DNA of 64,000 bases from Strigamia acuminata (GCA_949358305.1 OX442323.1:4588001-4652000), one strand, 5' to 3'; counted from the first letter of the stretch, positions 44,573 to 56,687 are shown. Notes: generated by a model not told the origin, from the sequence alone. Program-made: numbers and translations.

Positions 44573-47500
44573 ATGAAAATATTCCGACTCGTTTGCTTTT
44601 TTGTCGTTTTATCGTTGATCGAGTGCTGTAAATATGAAAAGTTTGGAGCCACACATACAATGTGTAAATACAAGAAAGATGTATGCAAGGGATCCGCTTG
44701 AATTAAAAATAGGCTTAATTTAATTTTTCTTTTTCTTTTAAGAAATGCGCCATTAAGTCGAGCTTATCCATCAAAGATAAAATCGAAATTTTGCACGCAC
44801 ATAACGAATTCAGACAGAATCTGGCGAACGGATCAGATCCAGATTTGCCATCGGCAGCCAACATGATGGAAATGGCGAGATAAAAACGTTGTAAACATGA
44901 GAAATTTTATTTATAATGCGGAATTTTTCTAATGTAGGCATGGGACGAGGAAATCGAAACGATTGCCCAAATGTGGTCGGATCAATGCAAGGATGAACAC
45001 GATGAAAACCGACAAAGTTGTAAGAATTAATCAAAATTCTATTTTATTTTATTTCATTCACTCACTCATATATTTTTGTTTTTATCTGTTCAGTGAAGTA
45101 TGAATATTGTGGCCAAAATATATATTCGCGAGCAGATGCACACGACGGCGCGGTGCCGTTAATTGGAGCTAAAGCAGTTGAATCGTGGCACAGTGAAAGA
45201 CAGAAAGGGTTTACTGAACAGGAAGTAGCGAATTATGAAGCCAATCTTGAAAAAGGACATTATACTCAAGTTATTCACAAACCTAGCCCGTTTTTTTTAA
45301 TATTTTTAATCATAAAACGTAATATTTTGTGCTAGGTTGTCTGGGCTGATTCGCAAGCAATTGGGTGTGGTTTTACGATGTTTATGGATGGAAAAATGTA
45401 CAAGAGAATTATCGTGTGTAATTATGGACCGGGGTGAGTTGGTGTGTGGTTTACATGCAAGTGTTTTATTGATTTTTTGAAACCGTATTGAAAGGCATAC
45501 CGGTGTACGTGAAGTTACCAACTTGAGGAAATTTTAGTTCCATGCTGGTATGAGTGAAAAATCTATTTTTTGGTTTTTTTTTAAATTAAAAACGCCCTGA
45601 TGAATAATTATATTTGAATTTGGGCCTGAAATTTTTGTTTTCTAGATATTCTGAAGGTTATCATTAAAATTTGTGTAAATTTATAGAAATTTAGACCAAT
45701 TTCGAACATTTTGGACGTCTTAAAACACTTTTTAACCCTTGGAGGAAAAATTTTTTTCCTATCCATTTTTTTGCTGAAAATTTGTGATTTTGTTTATATC
45801 ATACTGAACCTTAACTCAGGTTAAATTTTAAGTCATTGGTCATTTATTTAATTAATTATGCTAAATGCAAATTTTCTGCCCCTTAAAACTCCAGCAAAGC
45901 TATTATGCTGGCTTTACTGCCGAAGAAAGAGCAGTTCAGTTAACAGCTTTTCGCATTTACCAGTAGTGTTTAAACCACTAGTTGGTAAAAAAAAATATAT
46001 TTTTTCACCGTTCATAACTAGCCCTCTATAAAATTAGTTGCAAACTTTCAAAAATCGAAGCGCGTTTTAACTAAATGACCTGAAAATTGTCCACAAATCC
46101 TTACGCCTTACGCCTTCGAGGGTTAAGCTTGTTATGGTTTATTTCTCATTGAAAAAAATTCATAGTTGTATGGAAAGTTATATTTACATCATATTTCCAA
46201 TACTGTAAATTAAATATGCTTTGGAAAGATGTATTTCCACAAAATTTCCATTACAGAATGTCGGGTCTGGATAAATGTATTCCCATTATAATTCCAGTTT
46301 AAAAAAAAATGTTTGTCGCGATACGTTTTTTGATGTTTTCTATGTCGTAATGAAGTCGAAGAATTCTGAAACCAAGCTCATTCTATTGCAAATCAAAATC
46401 TGCACTAGGCTGTATGTTGTTTCTGTCGATTCGGTCAAAAAAAAGTACCATTACGGTTACGGGCGATCGTAGCGGGCGACCGCATAGGAGGTTTAGTGCA
46501 AAATTTGGATTCGACCATGAAAAAACCAATAATTTGAAAAAGGACCGATTGAAATGTTTAAACAAAGTTTCCTGTGTAGATTTTGACTTTTTATTAGCAA
46601 AAAAACGGGATTGTCAGCAAAAGCTATGGATAGATGGCGCTTTTTTCAAAATGGCTGCTGATGCTGTAAATATTGGTAACTGATCGAGTTTCTTTTAATT
46701 TTAACACCTGGTCTTTGGTTTCAAGGTATTATACTATAACAATTAACTAGAATATCAACTTTGGAATTACTTACAATAAAAGTAAGCTAAAAATTCCTTT
46801 ATTATTTGATTTAATTTGGTGTTCAAGCATTCACACACCATGGATATAGAGGTTTGTTTAGATATCCAGCTCCATCTGAAATTATATCAAATTTTCAACC
46901 AAGGCATTGAACTCTCTCTGCCTTATCCAACGCTAACGAATGCATTAAAATGTATTTGATTAGGACTTTGGAATACATTGTGATGTGATTTCATTGTAAT
47001 AATTTGAAATGGCTATCAATGGCTAACAATGCCTGTTGTTGGATCAAACTTCTTTTTGGATTTACCTTATCATTTTCTTTTTTGTTTTTACTGCTGTTGT
47101 TGCAATTGGATCATTTTGGGTCAAAATGTTTGGTTTTTTTATTTTTTGGTTTTACGGTTTGGATTGATTTACTGTGGAAATCATATTTAATCTATGGAAA
47201 TTTAATGGAAATATGAAATCAAGCAGCATGGAAATCATATGGAAAAGATGTCTTTCCATGTGGAAATATAATGTGTAAACATAACCTTTATACAGTATGG
47301 AAATTAAACATTTTCAACCATGGAAATTTTCATGATTGAAAATGTTTAATTTCCACTGAAAGACCTACTTTAAAGTAGGTCTTTCCATAACATTTTCCAC
47401 ACATTTTCCATACCGGAAATACCATTTTATTTGGAGTGGTATATCTTTATGCTTTCAGTGGAAATATACTAAAGATGCCAATGTATGAGACGGGGAAGCC

Positions 47501-48014
47501 GTGCAGTAAATGCAAGGACGGTTGTTCAAAAAGATATTCAGCTTTGTGCAGTTAAGTGGGAGAAAAAGTGAAAAAAAAATTGTTGAAATCACTAAAAGAA
47601 ATTGATTTTTCTGAAAAATAATTTAAATCTTATCAGTATTATTTGTTTCTTCTGAAAATTGGTCAATTTTAATTGAGTCGCGATTGAATTTTATTGCAGA
47701 CAATCCCGATGCTGCAAATCCAATATCCGATTCCTTAGGAATCATGTCTCTGACTCCAAAAAAAGCGTCTGATTCTTCTAAAGATAAATCTAACTCTTCC
47801 CAAAAAAAAACAGATTTTGATCCAAAAAATCCTAAAGGTCTAATTTTGCAATAATATTTAATGTGATTGTTTCTTGAGGATAAGAAATTTACTTGCAGAG
47901 GACCATGCGGGAGGCAATAGAGTTCAAACATTCAACTTGATGATTTATTTATTTATTTATTTATTTATTTATTCCAATATTGTTTTTAATTTTATAATTT
48001 TGTTTTATTTGTGA
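44573..48014 (+). CDS. CAP3: CAP/venom-allergen-like protein with GPI-type tail, 313 aa
   Basis: Eight exons with the start inside the signal-peptide exon: 44573..44680, 44743..44874, 44938..45019, 45094..45269, 45336..45433, 47459..47550, 47700..47837, 47899..48014; 942 nt. MKIFRLVCFFVVLSLIECC is a signal peptide. HTMCKY, AHNEFR, AANMM, DQC, YCGQN, GHYTQ VVW, CNYGPG and CSKCKDGC follow. The linker exon is Ser/Lys/Asp-rich. In the last exon a TTTA microsatellite encodes an FIYL repeat within the hydrophobic tail. The exon-3 donor is GC, and retention of that intron would stop translation two codons later. A TTAA MITE (45732-46126) lies in the intron between CNYGPG and the cysteine-rich exon. 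Confidence 0.85.
45732..46126. mobile_element. TTAA-flanked MITE, family 3
   Basis: TTAACCCTTGGAGG at the left and the complement of TTAACCCTCGAAGG at the right, bounded by TTAA. In CAP3, in the intron at 45434-47458. Confidence 0.65.
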
Positions 48015-48421
48015 ATAAAATATATTCAGTCCACAAACTGTGTGCATAATGGTACAATGGTATTTCACTATTTGCAGATTTTTTAATAATATAAACAAAA
48101 TTCAACAATAAACAGCATATATGCGTTTATAAGATTGTTTTGTCACTAACCTTGCCATTTCATCGTCTCAGGAGTCATGAAAGACAGTGAGATATAATAA
48201 TAATTTCTTTTGTGATTAATTCAATTTGAATTTTTTTTTTTTAAATAACAGACAAGAAAATATTTCAACTAGTTTGCTTTTACGTCGTGTTGTCTTCGAT
48301 GGAATGTTGTGACTATAAATCATACGGCGGCGCACACACAATGTGTAAATACAGTAAAGGAGTACGCAACATCCGCTTTGATTTAAAAAATAGTTTAAAT
48401 TGATTTATTTATATTTTTCGT

Positions 48422-48902
48422 TTAACCTTCCCATAGCCATGGTGGGTCAGAAAAATAACAAAAGTAGCAAAATAACTGTAACTCTGTTTTTCCTGAAAAT
48501 TAATTTAGGAAACCAGCTTTAATTCTTCCAAAAATATTTTTTCTAAATTTATATTAATTAAGTTTTAATATTATTTCGATTAGGAATAAGATAAACTAAT
48601 AATAACAATAACATTTACAACACAAAACACCATTACGTGAGCGCCGTACACTGTTTTGCCACATTTTAGCACTAGGCGGTATATTGAAACAATTCTGCGC
48701 ATGTGCACAATCTTACTTTTCCAGGTGCAATCGCATTTTTTCTGGTTTGAGCACATTAAAACATGTGCTGAGGCCAGGAAAAATGCGATTGCACCTGGAG
48801 AAATAAGATTCTGCACATGCGCAGAAGCATTTTAAAAGAAGGCCGATTTGATCGACCTCAGCTAGCAATGGTGGAAATTAGGCTTGGCTATGGGAAGGTT
48901 AA
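48422..48902. mobile_element. TTAA-flanked MITE, family 1, at the CAP4 exon-3 acceptor
   Basis: It inserted in the TTAA that precedes exon 3, so its right TTAA is followed by G and supplies the acceptor AG (48902-48903). The pyrimidine-rich stretch normally before the acceptor was moved about 480 bp upstream. Confidence 0.85.
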
Positions 48903-49342
48903 GGAATGCGCGTTAAATTCAGGTTTTGACGACAAAGGTAAAGCTGACATATTGGCGGCACACAACGAATACAGACAGCTCGTGGCAAGTGGAGGAGACA
49001 AAGATATTCCATCAGCGGCCAACATGATGGAAATGGCGAGATAAAAACGTCGCAAAGATTTTAAAACAAATTTTTAAAGCGAATATTTGTGTAGGCATGG
49101 GACAATGAGCTCGAAAAGATTGCCCAGAGGTGGGCAGATCAATGCGTGATGGAATACGACACTAACCGAAGATCTTGTAACAATTTAATTTGAATTTTTT
49201 TATTTTATTTTATTTTATTTCACTAATTCATGTTTTTATCTGTTGATTAAGTCAAGTTCAAAAACGTTGGTCAAAATATTTTTTTGAAGGGAACTGGAAA
49301 TGATAAGGAAATGCCAAAACTGGGTAGAGATGCAGTTGTCAC

Positions 49343-49630
49343 GGATCTCCATCATTTTAGCGACGCTCATTTTAGCGAAAAAGTCCCATTTTAGCAAACA
49401 TGTCATTTTAGCGACACAAAAACCTAGGTTTAATTCCTAAGAAGGGCTAACAAGGGGGGCTGCGCCCCCCCTTGACCCCCCGCGAACCTAACCTTACTGG
49501 TTTTTTGATGAAAACCACTTTTTTATCATGTCGCGTTGCTAAAACCTTGGTTTTTGTGTCGCTAAAATGACATGTTCGCTAAAATGGGACTTTTTCGCTA
49601 AAATGAGCGTCGCTAAAATGACGCTAACCG
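49343..49630. mobile_element. hAT-like foldback MITE in CAP4 exon 5
   Basis: Arms of about 80 bp made of ATTTTAGCGAC-type units are inverted copies, and a perfect 8-bp duplication GTTGTCAC flanks it (49335-49342, 49631-49638). A GC-rich core (GGGGGGCTGCGCCCCCCC) lies in the middle. Confidence 0.88.
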
Positions 49631-51106
49631 GTTGTCACATGGTACAAAGAAAGAGTAGATCTTGGGGTTTCGGAAAAGGAAGTGTTGAGTTTTGGTGGTC
49701 CTCTAAGTCAAGGAAAAGGACATTACACTCAAGTTATTCTTAAAAAATATTTTGGGGTTTTATTGGAATTTATTTTGAAATAAATTGGCTGTGGCGAGAA
49801 TGCATTTTGTAATACATGTTTGCGTGTTATTAGTTTGCAAACGATAATATATTTTGTATTATGAAATGCGTTCTCAATATAGTAGAACCCCCGGCGCCAA
49901 TTTGAAGCCCGGCGTATATTCGGGCCCGGCATTCCGGTTTAGGATCTGCTTTTAAATTTGAATGCGAGATCACCGGATACCCATTGCCTAGATAAAAACA
50001 AATTTGACGGTCATAGTGTAGTGATAAGGGAAAAATGCAGCCCGCAAAAACTTAATTTATCATTTTTCCCTTACACTATTTTTATACCGTATAGTCTTTA
50101 ACTGTAAGGGAAAAATGCATCCCGCAAACTCTAAGTATTAATTACACGTTTGAATTACATCGGACGTGCAGGGTAATTGATTTAAGTTTGTACTAGGTGA
50201 TCTGGGCTAAAACGAAAGCACTTGGGTGTGGTCGTTCAATATCCAAGCAAGGAAAAACGTTCAGGTCTATTGTTGTGTGTAATTATGGACCGGCGTGAGT
50301 TGATGAATGGGAAACACACCAATATCAGTATTTTTTCTAAAATATTTTTCATGCTTTCAGTGGAAATTTCATGAAGCAAGCATACTATGATAAGGGGACG
50401 GCCTGCAGTAAGTGCAATGGCTGTTCAACAAATTATCCAGCATTGTGCAGTAAGTGGGAGAAAAAGTAATAAAAAAAAATTTGTTCGAACCACTAAAATT
50501 AATTAATTTTACTGAAAAATAATTGCTATACATTTTGAATGAATACGAGCAGTTGTGATTGACTGTTATTACAGAGAATTCTGATGCAAAAGCGGTATCG
50601 CCAGGTAAAGCACCTGCTTCCGGAGGTAACGCACCCGCTCCCCCACCAAGAGTACCAAATCTTGCACCATTGCCACCTAGAAAGGGGACACGTTTCATCG
50701 GTCTAATTATTGAATAATAAAAATTCTTGAGAATCCGAATACTGATAACAATAATAGTTTTCTGCTTTGCAGGGGATGATGTAGGCGGCAGCAGAGTACT
50801 AGCATTCAACTCCATGATGTATTTGTGTTTGATTCCAACATTGTTCTTCCTTTTTTAATTCCTTTTTGCTTGTGAATAAAATATATACAAGTGTTAACTA
50901 ATTGTACTATTATTTTTCAAATGTTATTTTTATTTCGGCTAAATCTAGCCGAGTCATTCAATAATACAGAGAGAATTAAACAATAACAGCATAAAAGATT
51001 ATTGTGTCACTTGAATAGATATTTAATCATGAATAAGAGCGAGGTATTGATGTATTATGATGCATTCTTTTGTTGTTGTTTTAATTTACATTTTGTGAAA
51101 ATAGAC

Positions 51107-53020
51107 ATGAAGATATTGAAAGTCGTTTTTGTTTTTGTCGTTTTGTCTTCGATCGAGTGCTGTGAATATGCAAAGTTTGGAGCTACGCACACAATGTGTA
51201 AATATAAAAAAGAAGTACGCAAATGAACAGCTTAAATTTGAAAAAATAGGTTTAATTGATTTTATTTTTTCTTTTGAGGAATGCGCCACAGAGTCTGGTT
51301 TCAACATCAAACAGAAAAATGAGATTTTGAAGGCGCACAACGATTTCAGACAGAAGCTGGCGTCTGGATCGGATCCAGACTTGTCATCAGCAGCCGACAT
51401 GATGGAAATGGCAAGACGAAAATGTTGTTTACATTTAAATTTTGTTTGTAATTTATGTGCAGGCATGGGACGATGAGATCGAAAAGATTGCGCAGATGTG
51501 GGCGGACCAATGCACGTTTGCACACGACGAAAATCGAGCATCTCGTAAAGATTAATTGAGATTTTTTTGTTTTGTTTTATTCACTCGTTCATATTATTGT
51601 TTATATCCCGAAATTAAGTCAGGTACAACTACTGCGGCCAAAATGTTTTCGTGCAGTCAAAATCGATTAATTCACCTCTGGGATCAGTTGGAGCAGATGC
51701 AGTTAAGTCGTGGCACAGTGAAAGAGATTTGGGGATGACTCAAGCGGAAATCACGAGTTATAGCCAAGCAAGTCAAGCAAAAGGACATTACACTCAAGTT
51801 ATTCACAAAATATTTTATTTCTTTATTTTTAAATAAAAAAAAACGTATTTTTTTAAAGGTTTTTATTCAATTTGACATGACTGGCCGATTGTAGCGCCAC
51901 CGCGTAACGACTTAAACTAAAATGGACGCCTAATAATTCTAATTGCGAATTTCCACTTCGTAAACCAGGCTAATCTAGTTAAAATAAAATTCCCTATCAG
52001 CCTGTATATTTTGTTTTTACATTTTAACGTGAAAGAGTTCATTTTGTGCGATTTTTGGCGCGTACAGTCAGTGACATGTGATAATGATTCCCCATCACTT
52101 CTTCGAATTTTGTTTATTCGAATTTTCGAATATTTCGGTCATTTCTTCAACAGTCATTTCTTCGAAAAGCAAATTTAAACTCCCTTTGATACAGTTCCGG
52201 CTATTTACGAATCAATATAAAAGCCTTTTTCCAAAGACGTAGTTTTTTTATATTTACTTGGAAGTTGAATAATGAGTAATTGATATAACTTTGTGCTAGA
52301 TTGTCTGGGCTAAATCGGAATCACTTGGGTGTGGTGTTTCAAAGTACCTTGATGAAAAAATGTACAAGACACTTGTTGTGTGCAATTATGGAACTGGGTG
52401 AGTTGGTGTATGGTACATACACCATTATCTGAATTGTTTTATACTTATATCTTTATTCTTTCAGTGGAAATGTACTAAAACAATCGATCTACCAAGCGGG
52501 GAAGTCCTGCAGTAGTTGCAAGAGTGGTTGTTCAAAAAACTATGCAGCATTGTGCAGTAAGTGGGAGAAAGTGAAATAAGTTTATTTTGCTGAAAAATAA
52601 TTTTTAGCTTAATTTTTATGATTTTTTTTTTCAAAGGCAAATTTATAAGTTTTAGGTTTTTTAGTAATAAAAATGGAATTAATTGATGATTGGGTATGAG
52701 CAGTTGTGATTGAATGTTATTACAGACAATCCAGATGCTGAAAAAGGTGCTGGAGATGGTTCATCTGGTGGATCTGGTGGATCTGGTGGTGGATCTGGTG
52801 GTGGATCTGGTGATGGATCTGTTGATGGATCTGGTACTGCAAAGAAGCCACCTAAAAGTACAATTTTTCAATAATATTTTTTTTTGAGGATCAGAACACA
52901 CTTATAACAAAAGTTTACTGCTTTGCAGAGAACAATGGAGTACAAAAATTCAACTCTTATGATGTATATATCTCCATGTTTTGTTCTGACATTGTTCTTA
53001 CTTTTCTAATTCTGTTTTGA
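51107..53020 (+). CDS. CAP5: CAP/venom-allergen-like protein with Gly-Ser linker, 304 aa
   Basis: Eight exons: 51107..51214, 51279..51410, 51463..51544, 51619..51797, 52300..52397, 52465..52556, 52726..52857, 52929..53020; 915 nt. The start is inside the signal-peptide exon (MKILKVVFVFVVLSSIECC); the old 10-nt exon upstream (51029) has a mutated donor. HTMCKY, AHNDFR, DQC, YCGQN, GHYTQ IVW, CNYGTG and CSSCKSGC are present. The linker exon encodes repeated Gly-Gly-Ser units, like a flexible tether. In the last exon one extra T shifts the frame relative to paralogs after FNS, yet the new frame is still hydrophobic and stops at 53020. The exon-3 donor is GCAAGA. Confidence 0.85.
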
Positions 53021-53215
53021 TTAGTGAATAAAATATTCCCAAATCTTTCAAAATTGTATTTTTTTTCTTTTTCTATGTTTTTGCTCATCCACTTATTGAA
53101 ACTGCATTGCATTGTTTTGCTTCAATAATATACAAACAATGAAACAATAAATTGCATATATCACTAATTATGCCTAGATTTAACTAATTTGGAATATTTA
53201 ATAGTTACTGGAATT

Positions 53216-55849
53216 ATGAATGACAGTGAGTGATAGAAATGTCTATTTAATTTCTTATTATGACTTAAAATGCTTTTTGATTCAGTAAAAAGGATTTTCC
53301 AACTGCTGTGTTTCTTTGCCAATGTATTTTTCATTTTGGGCGGCTGTCAATATTTGAAATTTGGAGAATCTCATACAATGTGTAGATACACACAAAAGGT
53401 AGAAATTACATGTTTTTACATTATAAATTTATTTAATTGGTTTTCATCTGTTTTGTAGGGATGTACTATTTTGGACTCTGGCTTCAGCATGGCCAATAAA
53501 AAAGAAATGCTGAGTTTGCATAATAAATTCAGGCAGCGCGTTGCGAATGGATCTGATCCTAAACTTCCGGCAGGAGCCAATATAATGGAAATGGTGAGAT
53601 CAAACTGTTGTCAACCTTGAAATTGCTTTTAAAGTGATATTTTGGAATAAATACAGGTATGGGATGATGAAATGGAATCGATTGCCCAGAGATGGGCCGA
53701 TCAATGTGAGGATGGTGAAGATGAGAACCGAACACCATGTAAAATTAACGGAAGTATATCTATTGACATGGGAAAATGCTTTAAGCTTAGCACTCGTAAT
53801 ATGGTAGCAATCAGTGCTGCCAACAAATGCAAATAACTGTATATTCTATTTATAAAAATAGATTATTAGTTTATAAATGAAATTACAAATTAGCAACTAA
53901 CTAGCAATCCTATTCATCCTAACTCCAAACGTAGACTTAAAAATTTTTATTGGCATCCATTTTTTTTCTTTTTCATGGCCATTCACCATTTCTTTTCTGT
54001 TGCATAGAGTTGTGAGTACCACAAAAAGTCTGGTGTGACAGACTGGCCTATGTTCTGCTACCAGATGATTCTGATAGGCTTTTCTGTCAAGTCTATACAC
54101 ACAGAAAGGTCTGTAGGCATACACATCTGTTAAGTTAGCAGATGATCTTATGAGTAGTTTAAAACTTCCTTCGTATGAACAAGAGCCTATGCCTAGGTTT
54201 AGGATGGATTGGGACATATTAGGACAAATTATGTCATTTTCCCCTGGCAGTAGACATTGCCAAAATTAAAATTTACCTTTCTTACTACAAATCATTTATG
54301 ATTCAGTAGGTTTGTACTTGCGTCTAGGTTGTGTAGACACTAGAGCAAACCTTCCATTGTAAACTTAGCTTTTCGATCTTTCGTTCTCGCCAATGTAAAA
54401 TTTAACATGTGAAAATTTTATACAAGGTGTCCCAAATGAACGAAGCCGGTCAAATAACAAAAAGACCATTTGAGTGAGATGAATGAAACAAATGTAGTAC
54501 TAGTAAACTAAGTGAGGGCATTTCAAAAATGTGAAAAAATTTGACCTCTGACCTGTTCTTCAAGGTCATTCCAGCTCTAACTTTTAAACTAAGACTGGTA
54601 GAGCAAAATTCTCAATTGAAAAAAGAAAGAGCACCTGTTGTTTAGTAAAAAACTGCTCATCAAATTTACTTCGACACAATAACAGATAAAATTACGAAAA
54701 AAATAAATCTTGAAAAAGTCTTGATCTTGGTTTTCTTTTTTGTATTTTTTGACTTTTTCATAATTTTATTTGTTAAATATCATTTAAAATACCAGTTAAA
54801 TTAATAACAATTTATGACTGCATAGTAATTAAATACAAAAAAGTCAAATAGCCGTCTAGTTCTGTGCAATCAATTTCATCATCTTAGACTCATCGGTGCA
54901 TTCAATCTTCAAAAGACGTGATTTCAATTTCACTTAATCTTAATCCTCTTATTTGAATTCTTTCAAGTTGACTTCTCGGAGGTATGATGTAGAAAACGTC
55001 ACATCCTGTTCGGAGAAGTCAATTCGTCTTTTGGAGATTGGATGTATTCATTTATTTACTTTTTTCCTTCTAAGTTAACTACGCCAGCAGTGGTCAAAAC
55101 ACTTTTACACAGTTTACAAAGACGGACAGTGGAATTTTGGTCGTCGCAGATGCATTTAATAGCTGGTACAATGAAAAAAACAAGTTTGGTATTTCTTCAA
55201 AAGATATTAAAAGTATTGCTGCCGATTCTAAAGCTGAACATTACACTCAAGTGACTAAGCAAACCAATTGATTGTGACATGTAATACAATTTATTGGCAA
55301 TGCAGATTGTTTGGGGTGAAACAGAAGCAATTGGATGTGGTTCTGTGTTGTACAAGGAAGATGATGTATACAGGCGTAATGTATTTTGTAATTATGGACC
55401 AGCGTGAGTTGATTTGTGATTTTAAACATGGAATGTTTAACTGTTAATTTCTTTTCATATTTTAGTGGCAATCTAAAAGGAAGAAACGTGTATAAAGTTG
55501 GGAATCCCTGCAGTGATTGCAGCAATGGTTGTTCTAAGACATATCCAGGATTATGCAGTTAAGTGGTTAAAATACCTAAAAATTGCAAGGTTTTGGGTTT
55601 TGTTTTCATTAAACTGTTAACCAGTATGATTATATTATTGCAGGTAATCCTGCTGCTGATAATAGTGGTATGTTTTCAAATCTTGTGTCTGGAAATACAA
55701 ATTTTGGTTGATTTCTTTAAAAGTTGTTTTGATTAATGTTTGCAGGCACTTTTCAAGCTGGACTGCTGAGATTCAACTCAATGATATTTTTATGTTTCAT
55801 ATCTACCATTGTAGTTAATTTTGTTTTAATTTTTTATTCTTGTGAATAA
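53216..55849 (+). CDS. CAP6: CAP/venom-allergen-like protein with GPI-type tail, 277 aa
   Basis: Nine exons: 53216..53225, 53286..53398, 53459..53593, 53657..53738, 55075..55250, 55306..55403, 55466..55557, 55644..55667, 55746..55849; 834 nt. More diverged than CAP1-CAP5: signal LLCFFANVFFILGGC, HTMCRY, LHNKFR, GANIM, DQC, SSGQN, EHYTQ IVW, CNYGPA and CSDCSNGC. The linker exon is only 8 codons. The tail (MIFLCFISTIVVNFVLIF) is long and hydrophobic. Exon 3 uses an ordinary GT donor (GTGAGA), unlike CAP1-CAP5. Intron 4 (1.3 kb) contains an unidentified minus-strand frame. Confidence 0.86.
53897..54217 (-). other. Unidentified 106-codon frame in CAP6 intron 4
   Basis: Open from ATG to stop with ordinary composition (several Cys, SYEGSFKLLIRSS, FCVYRLDRK). 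I do not recognise the family. It may be a fragment of a transposon-borne or host exon, or chance. Upstream sequence shows no clear promoter. Confidence 0.25.
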
Positions 55850-56244
55850 AATTTTTTATATTGTCTACAATTTACCACAGTAAACCCTGTATGGGTAAAC
55901 ACCTCTGCTAAGGGAGACAGGCGGTTTCAAATTTAGATACGTTCCAAGTAAAAAAAAAAAAAAATTAAATTTTAAATAATCAAAATATAATCATTTTTTA
56001 TATGATTTTTTGAAATTTTTTTTTGGGGGGGGGGAGGCGGTCTAAAAATCTCAAATTTTGCGTTACGTAATTTATAGACGGCCTCTAAGTGAGGCTGTGA
56101 AAGGAAGTCTCCGGTTGTCTGGCATTCTAGACGAAGTGTTTACGTGGAATAAGCAATTTTGCCAGACTGGATAAACCAAACTAATTGCAGTAGTTGCAAA
56201 ATTGTTTATTGTCTGGCCGCTTGAACTTCACTGAAAAACAGCTA

Positions 56245-56451
56245 CCGTATTTTACCGATTAAGAGTCGCCCACGAATTGTAGCCGCCCTGAAATAAAAGC
56301 CGCGACCGAGAGAGGCGATTTGATATAAGAGCCACCCTCGAATAATAATGAACATAACATTGAGATATAGGCCACTATTTAAAATAAGAGCCGCCCTCGA
56401 TTAAGAGCCGCACTCGATTAATAGCCGCGGCTCTTACTCGGTAAAATACGG
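56245..56451. mobile_element. TA-flanked MITE
   Basis: CCGTATTTTACCGATTAAGAG at the left is mirrored by CTCTTACTCGGTAAAATACGG at the right, with TA outside. The interior consists of repeated CCGCCCTCGA-type words. Confidence 0.75.
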
Positions 56452-56687
56452 TAATTTGGAATCTGTTCCATTAACTTGCTCACAAATACTGTAATAAACT
56501 AGTGTTGGGTGCCATTTATTGTTTAATAGATAGAAAATATAGTTTACTTTTACCTTTAATTTACCATTTTTTATTTTATTATTATCTTATTTTTTATTTT
56601 TTTTAATTTGTAATTATCAGAATTGAATTCAAAATAAGTTTGATGGCAAACAGCTGGTGCTTTACAACTTTGTACTTGAATTATATT

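Larger units (their letters stand above)
48177..50858 (+). pseudogene. CAP4: CAP gene interrupted by a transposon in exon 5
   Basis: Exons: 48177..48186, 48252..48361, 48904..49035, 49095..49176, exon 5 49252..49732 interrupted at 49343..49630, 50197..50294, 50361..50449, 50575..50700, 50773..50858. All the rest is open with intact CAP motifs (HTMCKY, AHNEYR, DQC, NVGQN, GHYTQ, CNYGPA, CSKCNGC), a Pro/Ala-rich linker exon and the hydrophobic tail. The 288-bp insertion brings an in-frame stop soon after its left end. A second element (48422-48902) sits in intron 2 and ends exactly at the exon-3 acceptor. The exon-3 donor is GC. Lack of other lesions means recent loss, unless the insertion is spliced out. 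Confidence 0.85.
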
